A stretch of DNA of 64,000 bases from Gallaecimonas pentaromativorans (GTDB lineage Bacteria; Pseudomonadota; Gammaproteobacteria; Enterobacterales; Gallaecimonadaceae): assembly GCF_003751625.1 (NCBI RefSeq), contig NZ_RJUL01000010.1, positions 1-64,000 of the forward strand, in the 5' to 3' direction. The notes beneath the pieces are model-generated. The model did not search any database. It had not been told where the DNA came from and worked only from the letters and a program-made list of their open reading frames with translations. This document shows positions 47,104 through 57,993 of the stretch, one piece after another. The first letter of the stretch is position 1. Each line of letters begins with the position of its first letter. A program made the position numbers and the translations under genes.

Positions 47104-47115
47104 ACTTTCCCCCAT

Positions 47116-47142
47116 GAAAAAGCCCGGCGAACCGGGCTTTGT
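47116..47142 (-). terminator. hflC terminator
   Basis: Stem AAAGCCCGG/CCGGGCTTT (47119-47127 with 47132-47140), loop CGAA, then T5 on the minus strand. The T run is short, so some read-through to the PLP enzyme gene is likely. Confidence 0.78.
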
Positions 47143-47145
47143 TTT

Positions 47146-48030
47146 TTATTTTTTCTTATCCGCATCCTTCATGTAGCGGAAGAATTCGCCGTCCGGCTTG
47201 AGCACCAAGACGTCATTACCGCCGTTGAAGCTCTTCTTGTAGGCTTCAAGGGTGCGGATGAAGCTGAAAAACTCCGGATCCTTGTCGTAGGCCTTGGCGT
47301 AGATATCGGCCGCCACCGCATCGCCATCACCACGGGTGGTGCGGGCTTTACGCTCGGCATCTGCCAGTAATACCGTGACCTTGTTGTCGATATCGGCGCG
47401 GATCACCTCAGCCTTTTCCTTACCTTCGGAGCGGTGTTTTTTGGCAACGGCGTTACGCTCGGCACGCATCCGGTCGTAGATAGAATTGGAGATCTCGGTG
47501 GGCAGGTTGATTTGCTTGACCCGCACGTCCACCACATCGATACCCAGTTCGCGAGAGCTGTCCTTGACCTGTTTGAGGGCGTCGGCCATCACTTCGGAGC
47601 GTTCACCGGAGACAATGTCGGTGATGGTACGGGTACCGAACTCGCTGCGCAGACCGTTGTTGATCTTGTTCTTCAGCAGGCTCTCGGCGGTAGCCATGTT
47701 ACCCCGGTTGGTGGAGTCGTAGAACTTGCCGAAATCGCTGATCTGCCACTTCACGTAGGAATCGACGATAAGGTCCTTTTTCTCGGAGGTGACAAAGCGG
47801 TCTTGCTCACCTTCCAGGCTTTGCAGGCGGGCGTCAAGGAGCCGTACCGAGTCTACAAAAGGCGCCTTGAAATGCAGGCCGGGGCCGTAAACCACCGCGT
47901 TGCCTTGGGCGTCAGTGTTAACCCGCTGGAAGCGCAGCACCAGGCCGCGCTGGCCTTCGGAGACCACAAACACCGAGTTGTAACCCAGGAACACCGCCAG
48001 GATAACCAGGATAAATAACAGCTTTTTCAT
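47146..48030 (-). CDS. hflC: FtsH protease modulator HflC
   Basis: The 294-residue SPFH-domain protein has one N-terminal membrane anchor (residues 3-20) and a long periplasmic coiled region with RMRAERNAVAKKHRSEGKE. HflC and HflK form a large cage around FtsH and modulate its proteolysis of membrane proteins. Three bases separate it from hflK. Confidence 0.96.
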   Translation of the reverse strand: MKKLLFILVILAVFLGYNSVFVVSEGQRGLVLRFQRVNTDAQGNAVVYGPGLHFKAPFVDSVRLLDARLQSLEGEQDRFVTSEKKDLIVDSYVKWQISDFGKFYDSTNRGNMATAESLLKNKINNGLRSEFGTRTITDIVSGERSEVMADALKQVKDSSRELGIDVVDVRVKQINLPTEISNSIYDRMRAERNAVAKKHRSEGKEKAEVIRADIDNKVTVLLADAERKARTTRGDGDAVAADIYAKAYDKDPEFFSFIRTLEAYKKSFNGGNDVLVLKPDGEFFRYMKDADKKK

Positions 48031-48033
48031 GGT

Positions 48034-49194
48034 TTAGTCCCTCCCTGTACGACCGGCATTGCGGTTGACACCGCGCGGGTCAGAACTGGACAAGCCGCTA
48101 TCGCTGGCCTGGCCTTGGCGCTGCTGAATTTGGAACAGCTCGTCACCGTTATTGTCGTTGGCCTTGCTGCTTTGCTGCTTCTCCATCAGTTTGTCCAGCG
48201 GCAGGTACATCAGATTGCCACTGCCACCGTCCACCAGCACTTTCGAGCTGTTGCCGTACACCTGCTCAATGGTCTCAAGGTACAGACGGGTACGGGTAAC
48301 TTTGGGGCTGGCCTCGTATTCGGGCAGCAATTTATTGAAGCGTGCCACTTCACCCTGGGCTTTCAGTACCACCTGCTGCTTGTAGGCATCGGCTTCCTGC
48401 AGGATACGGGTCGCCTTACCACGGGCAATAGGTTCGACTTCGGAAGCGTAAGCTTCGGCTTCACGGATGTAGCGCTGCTCGTCTTCCTTGGCGGCGATGG
48501 CGTCGTCAAAGGCGGCTTTCACCGCGTCAGGCGCACGGGCCGGCAGGAAGTTCACGTCCTGGATGTCGATACCCAAATGGTATTGAGCGATGGTTTTGTT
48601 GATGAGGTCCCAAGTATCACGACGCACCTGCTCACGGCCGGTGGTGAGGATGTCGTCCATGGTGGTATGGCCCACCACGTAACGCAGGGACGCATCCACC
48701 GCCTGGCTCAACGAGTCTACCGCGTCGGTAACGTTGAATTTGTAGGCCTTGGGATCGTTCACCTTGTACTGCACTTCAATCTGCACCCGGACCACGTTTT
48801 CATCTTTGGTCAGCATATAGCCTGAAGCGGGGATGGAACGCACGGTGCGGGTATCGACCGGGTACACCTTGTCGATAAAAGTGGGCTTCCAATGCAGGCC
48901 GGACGATACCGTTTCCTTGTACTGGCCAAAGTGCAACACCACACCTTGCTCGGCGTTTTTGATGGTGTAGAAGCCGGAAATGCCCCACACCACAGCCGCC
49001 AGTATCAGCACCACCACAGCAGCGCCCCAGGAGAAGCCGCCGCTACCTTTGCCACCTCCAAAGACACCACCCATGCGGGACCCGAGCTTTTTCATCAGCT
49101 CATCAAAGTCGGGCGGACCTTGGTCGTTACCGCCACGGGGCTTATTACCCCAGGGGTCCTTGTCTTTGTTGTTGCCCGGCTCATTCCAAGCCAT
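48034..49194 (-). CDS. hflK: FtsH protease modulator HflK
   Basis: The 386-residue SPFH protein has a Gly/Asn/Pro-rich cytoplasmic head (MAWNEPGNNKDKDPWGNKP), a membrane helix at about 58-78, and the SPFH domain. The coiled region has YIREAEAYASEVEPIARGKA. The C-terminal tail is polar. It partners HflC and lies 26 bp downstream of hflX. Confidence 0.96.
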   Translation of the reverse strand: MAWNEPGNNKDKDPWGNKPRGGNDQGPPDFDELMKKLGSRMGGVFGGGKGSGGFSWGAAVVVLILAAVVWGISGFYTIKNAEQGVVLHFGQYKETVSSGLHWKPTFIDKVYPVDTRTVRSIPASGYMLTKDENVVRVQIEVQYKVNDPKAYKFNVTDAVDSLSQAVDASLRYVVGHTTMDDILTTGREQVRRDTWDLINKTIAQYHLGIDIQDVNFLPARAPDAVKAAFDDAIAAKEDEQRYIREAEAYASEVEPIARGKATRILQEADAYKQQVVLKAQGEVARFNKLLPEYEASPKVTRTRLYLETIEQVYGNSSKVLVDGGSGNLMYLPLDKLMEKQQSSKANDNNGDELFQIQQRQGQASDSGLSSSDPRGVNRNAGRTGRD

Positions 49195-49220
49195 TGTCTT
49201 CTCCCGTTAATTCTCGTGAC

Positions 49221-50528
49221 TTAAAGCACTTTATCAGCAGCACCAGAGACGATAAAGCGCTCAGGGGCGCCCTGGTTCTGCTTGTTGAGCCGTTGCCAGT
49301 CCACCTGGGGCATCCTCACCCAGAGTAACCACTGGCCCTGCTCATCGATTTGTTCTTTGGCCACAGCATGCAGCGAAAATAACTCTGAGCGCAGTTTACC
49401 TTGCGCCGGCGGCAACTGCAGAGTCGCAATAAAGGTATCTTCGGCCAACCGCTCGGATAACGCCTGGAACAGTAATTCAAGGCCCAGGCGTTTTTGCGCC
49501 GACAACCATACCGCAACCGGTTTGCCGTCATCCGCCCTGTCGATACGGGGCGCCACGTCATCCAGTTTATCGAGCTTGTTGTAGACCATCAGCACCGGTA
49601 CGTCGTCGGCTTCGATTTCTTTGAGTACCGCATTGACCTGCTGGGTGTTATCGCTGGCCCGCTCGTCGGCGGCGTCCACCACATGCAGTAACAGGTTGGC
49701 CTCGCGGGTCTCTTCCAAGGTGGCCTTGAAGGCCGCCACCAAATCATGGGGCAGATGGCGGATAAAACCCACGGTATCGGCCAGGATAACCGGGCCCACG
49801 TCAGCCAATTGCACTTTGCGAAGGGTAGGGTCAAGGGTGGCAAAGAGCTGGTCGGCAGCGTAGACATCGGCGCTGGTCAGGCCGTTGAACAGCGTTGACT
49901 TGCCGGCGTTGGTATAACCCACCAAGGACAGGGTTGGTACTTCGCGGCGGCTGCGGGCACGGCGGCCTTGCTCGCGCTGCTTGGCCACCTTTTCCAGCCG
50001 CTTTTCAATATGGTTTATCCGGTCGCGCAACAGGCGACGGTCTGTTTCCAACTGGGTTTCACCCGGGCCGCGCAGGCCGATACCGCCTTTTTGGCGTTCA
50101 AGGTGAGTCCAGCCCCGCACCAACCGGGTGGAAAGGTGCTTGAGCTGGGCCAGCTCCACCTGCAACTTGCCCTCGTGGGTGCGAGCCCGTTGGGCAAAGA
50201 TATCCAAAATCAGCGTGGTTCTGTCCAAGACCCGGCATTCGAACAACCGTTCCAGGTTCCGCTCTTGGGCGGGACTCAGGGCATGGTTGAAGATCACCAC
50301 CTCGGCGCCCAGCATACGCACGGCCTCGGCGACTTCTTCAGCCTTACCGGTACCGATATAAAATTTGGGATGGGGAGCGCTGCGGCGGGTGGTGAGTACG
50401 GCCAGGGTGGTGACACCCGCCGAGTCTACGAGCATTTTCAGCTCATCCAGGTCTTCCCGGTCAGACTCGGCGGAAAAGTCCACATGAACAAGGACAGCCT
50501 GTTCGCCTCCTTCATAACGGTCAAACAA
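49221..50528 (-). CDS. hflX: Ribosome-splitting GTPase HflX
   Basis: The 435-residue OBG-HflX GTPase has the N-terminal HflX domain (HALSPAQERNLERLFECRVLDRT) and a coiled linker (ERQKGGIGLRGPGE). The G domain has GYTNAGKST (G1), DTVGFI (G3) and YNKLD (G4). It rescues stalled ribosomes after heat stress. The start is TTG (encoding MFDRYEGGEQ as in E. coli), 22 bp after hfq. Confidence 0.96.
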   Translation of the reverse strand: MFDRYEGGEQAVLVHVDFSAESDREDLDELKMLVDSAGVTTLAVLTTRRSAPHPKFYIGTGKAEEVAEAVRMLGAEVVIFNHALSPAQERNLERLFECRVLDRTTLILDIFAQRARTHEGKLQVELAQLKHLSTRLVRGWTHLERQKGGIGLRGPGETQLETDRRLLRDRINHIEKRLEKVAKQREQGRRARSRREVPTLSLVGYTNAGKSTLFNGLTSADVYAADQLFATLDPTLRKVQLADVGPVILADTVGFIRHLPHDLVAAFKATLEETREANLLLHVVDAADERASDNTQQVNAVLKEIEADDVPVLMVYNKLDKLDDVAPRIDRADDGKPVAVWLSAQKRLGLELLFQALSERLAEDTFIATLQLPPAQGKLRSELFSLHAVAKEQIDEQGQWLLWVRMPQVDWQRLNKQNQGAPERFIVSGAADKVL

Positions 50529-50550
50529 GCTTTAATAACCTCTTGAAATA

Positions 50551-50811
50551 TCAGGCGTTCTCTTCGGCACCGCCGGCATTGGTGCCTGCGGTATATTGAT
50601 GCATGGACACGGGGCGTGCCGGCACCACGGTGGAGATCGCGTGTTTGTAGACCATCTGGCTAACAGTGTTTTTCAGAAGAACTACGAATTGATCGAAAGA
50701 CTCGATTTGTCCCTGCAACTTGATGCCATTAACCAGGTAAATGGATACTGGTACGCGTTCCTTGCGTAGTGCGTTCAGGAAAGGATCCTGTAAAGATTGC
50801 CCCTTAGCCAT
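50551..50811 (-). CDS. hfq: RNA chaperone Hfq
   Basis: The 86-residue Sm-like protein starts [34 protein letters not shown]. Sm1 and the Sm2 YKHAIS motif with the proximal-face His-Ala are present. The C-terminal tail ([11 protein letters not shown]) is shorter than in E. coli. It forms the hexamer that pairs small RNAs with mRNAs. It lies 77 bp after miaA, a gap that may hold a promoter. Confidence 0.98.
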   Translation of the reverse strand: MAKGQSLQDPFLNALRKERVPVSIYLVNGIKLQGQIESFDQFVVLLKNTVSQMVYKHAISTVVPARPVSMHQYTAGTNAGGAEENA

Positions 50812-50888
50812 GTTGAAATTCCTTGTTGTGATTAGGGTAGTTATTTCAAACGATTAGACCGCGTCAGAACCCTAGTATGAACCATCAT

Positions 50889-51812
50889 TTAAGAGGGATC
50901 TAGTTCACAAAGCAGCGTGTCCAGATTGTTCTTATGGCCTGTTTCCAGCTGCAGTAACGGCCACTTCCAGCCATTTAGCCACGTACTTTGTCTTTTGGCC
51001 AGTTGTCCGGTGGCAATAATGGCTTTTTCTACAGCTTCGTCCAGGCTGCACTCACCGTCGAGGTAAGCCCAGAGCTGGCGATAGCCGACACAGCGCACCG
51101 ACGGCAGCTCCGGGTGCAGGTCTTGTCGTTGATGAAGCTGCTTTACCTCATCCAAAAAACCCTGCGCCATCATTTGCTTAAAACGTAACCGGATGCGTTC
51201 TCTTAATAAAACGCGGTCTGCGGGCATGATAGCGACTTGAACTGTCGGGTAAGTGAACGGTGAGCCCGACTCGGCCTGTAACTGGGTGAGGCTCTGGCCG
51301 CTGATACGATAGACCTCAAGGGCGCGGCTAAGGCGTTGCGGGTCGTTGACGTGAATGCGCGCCGCCGCCGTTGGATCAATGGCCTGAAGCTGCTGGTGCA
51401 GCGCCTGCCAGCCAAGGGCTTGTGCCTCGGCTTCAATCTCGGCGCGCACCAGAGGGCTGGCCTTGGGCAGCGGCGACAGCCCCTCTAACAGCGCTTTGTA
51501 ATAGAGCATGGTACCGCCCACCAAAACCGGCAGCTTGCCGGTGGCCAGGGCGTTATCGATAAGCGGCTGCACATCGTCGACAAAATCGGCGGCCGAGTAG
51601 CTCTCGGCGGGGTCGAGGATGTCGATAAGGTGATGGGGGTAGCGGGCCAGCTCCTTTGGGCTTGGCTTGGCGGTGCCGATGTCCATGCCCTTGTAGATAA
51701 GGGCCGAGTCGACACTAATGAGCTCGCAGGGCAGACGGTCAAAAAGCCCCATGGCCAAGTCGGTTTTGCCTGAGGCGGTGGGCCCCATCAGCATCACCAC
51801 GGGAAGAGTCAT
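50889..51812 (-). CDS. miaA: tRNA dimethylallyltransferase MiaA
   Basis: The 307-residue enzyme adds the dimethylallyl group to A37 of tRNAs reading UNN codons. The P-loop GPTASGKTD is at residues 10-18; [16 protein letters not shown] and [14 protein letters not shown] are the family motifs. Its ATG overlaps the mutL stop by one base. Confidence 0.97.
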   Translation of the reverse strand: MTLPVVMLMGPTASGKTDLAMGLFDRLPCELISVDSALIYKGMDIGTAKPSPKELARYPHHLIDILDPAESYSAADFVDDVQPLIDNALATGKLPVLVGGTMLYYKALLEGLSPLPKASPLVRAEIEAEAQALGWQALHQQLQAIDPTAAARIHVNDPQRLSRALEVYRISGQSLTQLQAESGSPFTYPTVQVAIMPADRVLLRERIRLRFKQMMAQGFLDEVKQLHQRQDLHPELPSVRCVGYRQLWAYLDGECSLDEAVEKAIIATGQLAKRQSTWLNGWKWPLLQLETGHKNNLDTLLCELDPS

Positions 51813-53512
51813 CAGGAATCCTTCAATAACGCGTGCAAATCCAGGGGCTTAAGCGCCGCCTGTTGTTGACTATGGTCCAGCCCCTGCCACAGTGCCAGGG
51901 CCTCTTGCCAGCGATAGCGCCGGGGGTTAGCAGCCAGAGCCTGCTCAAGGGCATCAATGGGGGCGAGGCTTTCCAGGTGGCCAAGGAGTGCCGGCAGCCA
52001 CTGGCTGACATCCAGCTCCCGAAGGGGCTGGGGCACGGCCCGCACCATCAACTTACCACTGCCAGGCTGATGCAGCGCCAGCCCCCAGGATTCGAGTTGC
52101 GCCTGGTGGCGCTCAAAAGCCGCCAGCATCGGCTCATCGAGGGGCAAGGTCACCGGCAACAACAATGGCTGGGACGGCGCCCCCTGTGCGACCCCTTTGG
52201 CTGCCATTTGCGCGCCCAGAGGTCGAAGGTCGGCCGCCAGCAACTGCCCGCCTTTAGAGAGCAGCAACCAGCGCCCCCGTTCCAGATGCAAAGCCCCGTC
52301 GGTGGCGGCGACTTCAACCTGGGGCATGGGGGCCGGGCGTACCGGCGCCTGCCAGCGGGCAAAGGCGCTAAGCGCTTCACTGACTTCACTGCGCCCTGGC
52401 GCCGCCGCTGGCTGATAAGGCCTGCTGCCGGTGGCCCGCTCCGATTGGCCCCAGCTGCTGGCGGCGCGGGTCGGCACACTGGCCTCGGCAAGACCGCTGG
52501 TGGTTTGCCAGTCGCTTGGCGGCGCGGCCTGGGCCAGGGCATCGGCCAGGGCTCTTGCAATAAAATCGTGCACCAGCCGGGCGTCGTGAAACCGCACCTC
52601 GTGCTTGGCCGGGTGAACATTCACATCCACCTGAGCGGCCGGCAGCTCCACAAAGAGCACAAAGGCGCCGTGTTGCCCCTCGGCCAGCACCGCGCCGTAA
52701 GCGTCGCGCACCGCGTGGTTGATGAGCTTGTCGCGCATCATCCGGCCGTTGACGTAGCAATACTGCAGATCAGGGTGGTTGCGGGGCGCCTCGCTGAGCC
52801 AGCCCCAGAGCCGAAGCTGCTGGTGCTGGTTGTCGATATAGAGGCATTGGCCGGCAAAGTCGTTGCCGCACACCGCCGCCAGCCGCTGCTGGAATTGCTC
52901 CCCCTGGGCTGGCGGGTATTGGCGCACGGTTTTGCCGTTGTGGCGCAGCACCAGCGCCACATCCATACGGCTAAGGGCAATACGGCGCACCAGCTCGTCG
53001 ATATGGGCAAACTCGGTTTTCTCGGCTTTTAAAAACTTGCGCCGGGCCGGGGTGTTGAAGAACAAGTCGTGCACTTCCACCGTGGTGCCTACCGGGTGCG
53101 CCGCCGGGTTCAGCTTGACCTCCATGTCGCGGCCCTCGGCCTGGGCCGCCCAGGCCTCAGTAGCCTCAGGGGTGCGGGAGGTGAGAGTAAGGCGCGACAC
53201 CGAGGACACCGAGGCCAGGGCCTCGCCCCGAAACCCCAGGGAGAAAATGGCTTCCAGATCGTCCAGGCTGGCGATTTTCGAGGTGGCGTGGCGGCTCAGC
53301 GCCAAAGTCAGCTCGTCTTTGGGGATACCGCTGCCGTTGTCGCGGATACGAATAAGCCGCTGGCCGCCCTTTTCGATGTCGATGTCGATACGGGTGGCGC
53401 CAGCATCAATGCTGTTTTCCACCAGCTCCTTGACCACGGAAGCGGGCCGTTCCACCACCTCACCGGCAGCGATCTGGTTGGCCAGGCGGGCTGGCAGAAT
53501 ACGAATGGGCAT
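51812..53512 (-). CDS. mutL: DNA mismatch repair protein MutL
   Basis: The 566-residue GHKL ATPase has [43 protein letters not shown] and [21 protein letters not shown] in the N-terminal half. A Pro/Ala-rich linker (about 330-390) leads to the dimerisation domain. The endonuclease motif DQHAxxE is absent, as in E. coli, which fits the presence of mutH in this window. It is about 50 residues shorter than E. coli MutL, mainly in the linker. Confidence 0.96.
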   Translation of the reverse strand: MPIRILPARLANQIAAGEVVERPASVVKELVENSIDAGATRIDIDIEKGGQRLIRIRDNGSGIPKDELTLALSRHATSKIASLDDLEAIFSLGFRGEALASVSSVSRLTLTSRTPEATEAWAAQAEGRDMEVKLNPAAHPVGTTVEVHDLFFNTPARRKFLKAEKTEFAHIDELVRRIALSRMDVALVLRHNGKTVRQYPPAQGEQFQQRLAAVCGNDFAGQCLYIDNQHQQLRLWGWLSEAPRNHPDLQYCYVNGRMMRDKLINHAVRDAYGAVLAEGQHGAFVLFVELPAAQVDVNVHPAKHEVRFHDARLVHDFIARALADALAQAAPPSDWQTTSGLAEASVPTRAASSWGQSERATGSRPYQPAAAPGRSEVSEALSAFARWQAPVRPAPMPQVEVAATDGALHLERGRWLLLSKGGQLLAADLRPLGAQMAAKGVAQGAPSQPLLLPVTLPLDEPMLAAFERHQAQLESWGLALHQPGSGKLMVRAVPQPLRELDVSQWLPALLGHLESLAPIDALEQALAANPRRYRWQEALALWQGLDHSQQQAALKPLDLHALLKDS

Positions 53513-54852
53513 CAGCTTGAGGGTATTGTCAGTTTCTGGCCGACCAGCAGCACATTGGATTTGAGGCCATTGGCGGCCTTGATGGCAGAGACCGAGGTAT
53601 TGTAGCGCGACGCCAGTATCGACAGCGACTCGCCGCTACGCACCACGTGCACCTTGCCGTTTTGCTGGGCAAAGAGGCTGCCCGGGGGCGGCCAGGCAGT
53701 GAAATATTCCTTAAGGGCCGTGGCCAGCGCGCCGGCGATACGGCCCTGGTGCCAGCTGTTGGCCAGCAGTTTTTCTTCATCGGGGTTGGACAAAAAGCCG
53801 GTTTCTACCAGCACCGAGGGGATGTCAGGCGCGGTCAGCACCCCAAGGCTCTTGGGTTGGGGGCGGTCTTTGTGCAGACGGGTTACCTTGCCCAGCTCTT
53901 TTAGCATCAAAGAGCCGATGTCTTGGCCCACCGAACGACTGTGGTCCATAGACATGTCCAGCAGCGCCTGGGCCAAGTATTGCTCTTGCTTGGTGTCTTC
54001 TATCACCTCGGCGGCGCCGCCAAGAAGCTCGGAGTGGCGGTCTTTTTCGTCCACCCACTTACCTATTACCCGGTTGGCACGGCTGGTGTTAAGCACCCAC
54101 ACCGAGGCTCCCCTCGGCTGGGAAGAGCCGATGGAGTCGGCATGAATGGACACCAGTATGTCGGCTTTCTTTTCACGGGCGATATCGGCCCGCTCCACCA
54201 CCCCGATGTATTTGTCGGCGCTGCGGGTCAGCACCGCCTTGATACCGGGGATACGGTCAAGGTCAGCTTGCAGCTTCTTGGCGATGGCCAGGGTCACGTT
54301 CTTTTCATAGGTCTTGTGACGGCCAATGGAGCCTGGGTCATGGCCGCCGTGGCCGGGGTCGATGGCGACGATAATGTCCCGGCCCTGGGCTGGCGGCGTG
54401 ATGGGCACCGGTTTTGGCGCCGGGGTCTGGGCCTGGCTGCTGTGGCTGGGGGCACTGGCGCTGGCGCCTTTGCCAGCCACATCAATCACCAGGCGGTTGC
54501 CGTTACCGTCGCTGGGGGCCAGGGCAAACAGTTCGGCCTTGGCGCTACGGCTCAGTTCCAACACCAGCCGGATGCCGCCCTTGCTCTTGGGGGTGGAGTT
54601 GCGGATTTTGGTGAGTACCTCTGAGTCCCCCACGGCCATGGGCAGTTTGACCTTTTGTTGGGTATTGGCGAGATCCACCACCAGCCGGTCGGGGTTTTTT
54701 AAGGTGAAATAGGAAAAGTCGGGCGCGGCGCCCATGTCCAGCACCACCCGGGTTTTGGCCTCTGAGGGCCAGACACGCACTTCGTCGAGGCTGTTGGCCC
54801 ACAATGGCAGGCAACACAACCACAGCAACAACCCAGGCAGCAGACGCTTCAT
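53512..54852 (-). CDS. amiB: N-acetylmuramoyl-L-alanine amidase AmiB
   Basis: The 446-residue periplasmic amidase cleaves septal peptidoglycan after activation by EnvC-type factors. It has a signal peptide (residues 1-19), an AMIN domain (20-125), a linker, then the Amidase_3 domain with [12 protein letters not shown] (zinc His), the later Glu and SIHAD, and [10 protein letters not shown]-terminal LysM domain ([16 protein letters not shown]) binds glycan. ATG 54852 puts the signal peptide at the N-terminus; the ATG at 54903 would bury it. Confidence 0.94.
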   Translation of the reverse strand: MKRLLPGLLLWLCCLPLWANSLDEVRVWPSEAKTRVVLDMGAAPDFSYFTLKNPDRLVVDLANTQQKVKLPMAVGDSEVLTKIRNSTPKSKGGIRLVLELSRSAKAELFALAPSDGNGNRLVIDVAGKGASASAPSHSSQAQTPAPKPVPITPPAQGRDIIVAIDPGHGGHDPGSIGRHKTYEKNVTLAIAKKLQADLDRIPGIKAVLTRSADKYIGVVERADIAREKKADILVSIHADSIGSSQPRGASVWVLNTSRANRVIGKWVDEKDRHSELLGGAAEVIEDTKQEQYLAQALLDMSMDHSRSVGQDIGSLMLKELGKVTRLHKDRPQPKSLGVLTAPDIPSVLVETGFLSNPDEEKLLANSWHQGRIAGALATALKEYFTAWPPPGSLFAQQNGKVHVVRSGESLSILASRYNTSVSAIKAANGLKSNVLLVGQKLTIPSS

Positions 54853-54853
54853 A

Positions 54854-55309
54854 TTACGGGGACAACCTCTCCAGAGTCTTGGCGCCTTGAATGCTTCTGG
54901 CATCGAGGCTCACCGACCGGCCGTCGCCCTGATAAACCAGAGACAACACTAGGTCGGCCTCGGGCAGCACGCCCTCGCCTTTTTGCGGCCATTCAATCAG
55001 GCAGATGCAATCTTTGCCAAAGTAATCACGCACGCCCATGAATTCAAGTTCTTCAGGGTCAGAAAGTCGATACAGATCAAAATGATAGACTCTCACGCCC
55101 GGCAGTTCGTAAGGCTCCACAAGGGTATAGGTGGGACTCTTGACCCGACCTGAATGCCCAAGGCCCTGGATAAAACCCCGGCTTAAGGTCGTTTTACCGG
55201 CCCCCAGATCCCCCAGCAGATGAATGGTGATACCCGGAGTGACCGCCTTGGCCAGGCGCTCGCCCAGCGCCACGGTGGCGGTGTCGTCCGCCAGAAAGAT
55301 GTCATGCAT
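54854..55309 (-). CDS. tsaE: tRNA threonylcarbamoyladenosine ATPase subunit TsaE
   Basis: The 151-residue ATPase has the P-loop [15 protein letters not shown] and the motif [13 protein letters not shown], then [15 protein letters not shown]. With TsaB and TsaD it makes t6A37 in ANN-decoding tRNAs. ATG 55309 overlaps the nnr stop; the longer reading to 55459 lies in nnr and is not supported. Confidence 0.95.
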   Translation of the reverse strand: MHDIFLADDTATVALGERLAKAVTPGITIHLLGDLGAGKTTLSRGFIQGLGHSGRVKSPTYTLVEPYELPGVRVYHFDLYRLSDPEELEFMGVRDYFGKDCICLIEWPQKGEGVLPEADLVLSLVYQGDGRSVSLDARSIQGAKTLERLSP

Positions 55310-56762
55310 TGATAAGGTTCCGCACCCAGTCAAAAAGATCGCTGGCCAGGGTGCCAATGGCCCCCTGCTCTGCCGCCTTGCTGCCGGCCTCGCCATGCAG
55401 GGCCGCACCGAGCAGCGCCGCATCCAAAGGCGAGAGCCCCTGCGCCAAAAGTGCGCCAATGATACCAGAAAGCACGTCGCCCATACCGCCTACCGCCATG
55501 GCCGGGCTGCCCACCGCCAGCAGCCAGCTTTGCTTGCCATCTGACACCAAGGTGCCGGCACCTTTTAAAAGCGCTACGCAGCGGTATTGTTGAGCCAGGG
55601 CCTGTACCGCCGCCAGCCGGTCACGTTCGACATCGCCAATGCTGGCCCCCAGCAGTCTTGCCGCCTCGCCAGGGTGAGGGGTGATAATTGCGTCTACCAG
55701 CGCCTGGGGCTTTTGTGCCACCAAGTTCAGGGCGTCGGCGTCCACCACCTTGGGAAGAGGCAGGCCAAGGGCGCCGGCGCACATGGCTTGGCCCCAAGGG
55801 TCTTGGCCCAGCCCCGGGCCCAGCACCAGAGCCTTGGCAGCAAAGCCGGGGGCGCGCCAATCGGCAACGGGTTCCACCATCAGCTCAGGCCGTCCCAGGC
55901 TTACCGCCAGGGCGCTTTGCGGGTGGGTCAGCACTTTAACCAGGCCCGCGCCACTGCGAAGGGCCGCTTCTCCGGCCAGGCGAATGGCGCCGCTCAGGCC
56001 AAGGTTGCCCCCCACCACCAGCAGCCGGCCGCTGTCGCCTTTGTGGGCAGTGGCCTTGCGGGTGGGGCGCCGCGCTTTGAGGGCAGAAAAATCCAAGGCG
56101 TTAAGCGCTGTCTCGGCGCTGGGGGTAAGGTCCAAGTCGGCAAGCCAAGCTTGCTGCCAGGCAGCCCTGCCCTGGCCGGTCAAGAGCCCGGCTTTGGGGA
56201 AAATAAAGGTCACCACGGCACTTGCACTAAAGGGTTTGCCCCACCAATGGCCGCTGTCGCTGCCAAGGCCGCTTGGCACATCGATGGCCAAAATGGGTAG
56301 CGCCGTGGTGGCCAAAAAGACCTGCAAGGCTTTGGCGGCGCCGCGCACCTCGCTGGCAAGGCCCATGCCCAGCAGGCCATCCACCACCAGTTCGCCATCA
56401 AGAGCGGCCGGTAAGCTAAACAGGGTTTTACCGCCTGCCTGGTGCCAGGCCTTGGCGGCCTGGCTGGCCTCCTGCGCCTTGGGCTCGCCGCTGGCCACCA
56501 CGGTGACCGCCAAGCCATCGGCCAGCGCCAAGCGGGCCAGCACATAGGCGTCGCCGCCGTTATTGCCGGTGCCAGCCAGCACCAGCAGCTTTTTGGCAGC
56601 AGGCCAGCGCTGGCGCAGCAAGCCATAAGCGGCAAGGCCGGCCTTTTCCATCAGCTGATACAGGCTCAGGCCCTTGGCCGCGGCCAGGCGCGGCTCCAGT
56701 TCCTTTAGCTCGGCTGCCAGGGGCAGCGGACAAGGCAGGGCATTTAGCAAAGGAGTCAGCAT
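55302..56762 (-). CDS. nnr: Bifunctional NAD(P)HX epimerase/dehydratase Nnr
   Basis: The 486-residue repair enzyme has an N-terminal YjeF epimerase domain ([35 protein letters not shown]). The C-terminal ribokinase-like ADP-dependent dehydratase domain has [27 protein letters not shown] and [18 protein letters not shown]. It restores damaged hydrated NAD(P)H. It heads the run to hflC. It is divergent from queG. Confidence 0.95.
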   Translation of the reverse strand: MLTPLLNALPCPLPLAAELKELEPRLAAAKGLSLYQLMEKAGLAAYGLLRQRWPAAKKLLVLAGTGNNGGDAYVLARLALADGLAVTVVASGEPKAQEASQAAKAWHQAGGKTLFSLPAALDGELVVDGLLGMGLASEVRGAAKALQVFLATTALPILAIDVPSGLGSDSGHWWGKPFSASAVVTFIFPKAGLLTGQGRAAWQQAWLADLDLTPSAETALNALDFSALKARRPTRKATAHKGDSGRLLVVGGNLGLSGAIRLAGEAALRSGAGLVKVLTHPQSALAVSLGRPELMVEPVADWRAPGFAAKALVLGPGLGQDPWGQAMCAGALGLPLPKVVDADALNLVAQKPQALVDAIITPHPGEAARLLGASIGDVERDRLAAVQALAQQYRCVALLKGAGTLVSDGKQSWLLAVGSPAMAVGGMGDVLSGIIGALLAQGLSPLDAALLGAALHGEAGSKAAEQGAIGTLASDLFDWVRNLINA

Positions 56763-56853
56763 GGTGACCTCACAAGACGTTTTGATGAGCTTACCAACAG
56801 CGCGGCGCCGGGCCCAGATATGCTACCCTGCGCCCTGCAATACAGGGGGCGCC

Positions 56854-57993
56854 GTGACCGACTACCAACAACTCGCCAACGACATCAAGGCCTGGGGCCG
56901 TGAACTGGGTTTTGCCCAGGTTGGGATCACCGATACCGACCTGAAAAGTCACGAAGCGGCCCTGCAAGCCTGGCTGGACGCCGGCCACCATGGCGACATG
57001 GACTACATGGCCCGCTATGGCATGCTCCGGGCCCGCCCCCAGGAACTCTTGCCTGGCACCTTGCGGGTAATAAGCGCCCGCATGGATTACCTGCCTCCCA
57101 AGGCCCGTTTCGGGGAAATTCTGGGTAATCCCGAAAAGGGCTATGTCTCGCGCTATGCCCTGGGCCGCGATTACCACAAGCTGCTGAGAAACCGCCTGAA
57201 AAAGCTCGGCGAGAAAATACAGGCCGCCCTTGGTGAATATCAGTTTCGCCCCTTTGTAGACTCGGCGCCGGTGCTGGAGCGGCCTTTGGCCGAGAAGGCA
57301 GGCCTTGGCTGGGTGGGCAAACACAGCCTGCTGCTTAACCCCGAAGGCGGGTCGTTCTTCTTTTTGGGTGAGCTGCTGGTGGACTTGCCGCTCCCCGTCG
57401 ACCCGCCTTTTGGCGAGGAGAAATGCGGCAAGTGCGTGGCCTGCATGACCATCTGCCCGACCCAGGCCATTGTCGAGCCTTACGTGGTGGATGCCCGCCG
57501 CTGCATCTCCTACCTCACCATCGAGCTTAAAGGCCCCATTCCCGAGCCTTTTCGGCCGCTGATTGGCAACCGCATCTACGGCTGTGACGACTGCCAGCTC
57601 ATCTGCCCCTGGAACCGCTTTGCCCATCTAAGCAGCGAGCCGGACTTTGCCCCGCGCGCGCCCCTGCACGCCCCGGATCTGTTGGCGCTTTGGGCCTGGG
57701 ACGAGACCACCTTTTTGAAGGTGACCGAAGGCTCGCCCATCCGCCGCATCGGCTTTGAGCATTGGCAGCGCAACCTGGCGGTGGCCCTGGGTAACGCGCC
57801 TTACAGCCTTGACATCATTGCCGCCCTTGAGGCGCGCCTTGAGGGCGCCAGCGAACTGGTGGCAGAACACATCCTCTGGGCCTTGGGCCAGCAGCGCCAA
57901 AAGCCCCAGGAAGGCGACGGCAGCGGCAAAGTCGGCCAGAAAAAAGCCCGCTTGGTGCGGGCCGTTGAAAAGGGCTTGCCAGACAGCGCTTAA
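56854..57993 (+). CDS. queG: Epoxyqueuosine reductase QueG
   Basis: The 379-residue cobalamin- and iron-sulfur-dependent enzyme makes queuosine in tRNA. FVDSAPVLERPLAEKAGLGWVGK is the family signature. Two 4Fe-4S motifs, CGKCVACMTICPTQAI and CDDCQLICPWN, follow. The GTG start at 56854 has GGGGG four bases upstream and gives the E. coli length; a much longer in-frame reading overlaps nnr and is rejected. Conserved neighbour of nnr. Confidence 0.94.
   Translation: MTDYQQLANDIKAWGRELGFAQVGITDTDLKSHEAALQAWLDAGHHGDMDYMARYGMLRARPQELLPGTLRVISARMDYLPPKARFGEILGNPEKGYVSRYALGRDYHKLLRNRLKKLGEKIQAALGEYQFRPFVDSAPVLERPLAEKAGLGWVGKHSLLLNPEGGSFFFLGELLVDLPLPVDPPFGEEKCGKCVACMTICPTQAIVEPYVVDARRCISYLTIELKGPIPEPFRPLIGNRIYGCDDCQLICPWNRFAHLSSEPDFAPRAPLHAPDLLALWAWDETTFLKVTEGSPIRRIGFEHWQRNLAVALGNAPYSLDIIAALEARLEGASELVAEHILWALGQQRQKPQEGDGSGKVGQKKARLVRAVEKGLPDSA

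Noticed and set aside
51833-53032. 399-codon open frame on the plus strand opposite mutL
   Set aside because: Low-complexity His/Gln/Gly-rich translation typical of an antisense shadow; mutL is unambiguous.
54854-55459. Longer TsaE start at 55459
   Set aside because: The extra 50 residues lie in nnr coding sequence on the same strand and have no similarity to TsaE.
56674-56853. N-terminal extension of queG
   Set aside because: It would overlap nnr and encodes low-complexity sequence; GTG 56854 with GGGGG gives the family length.
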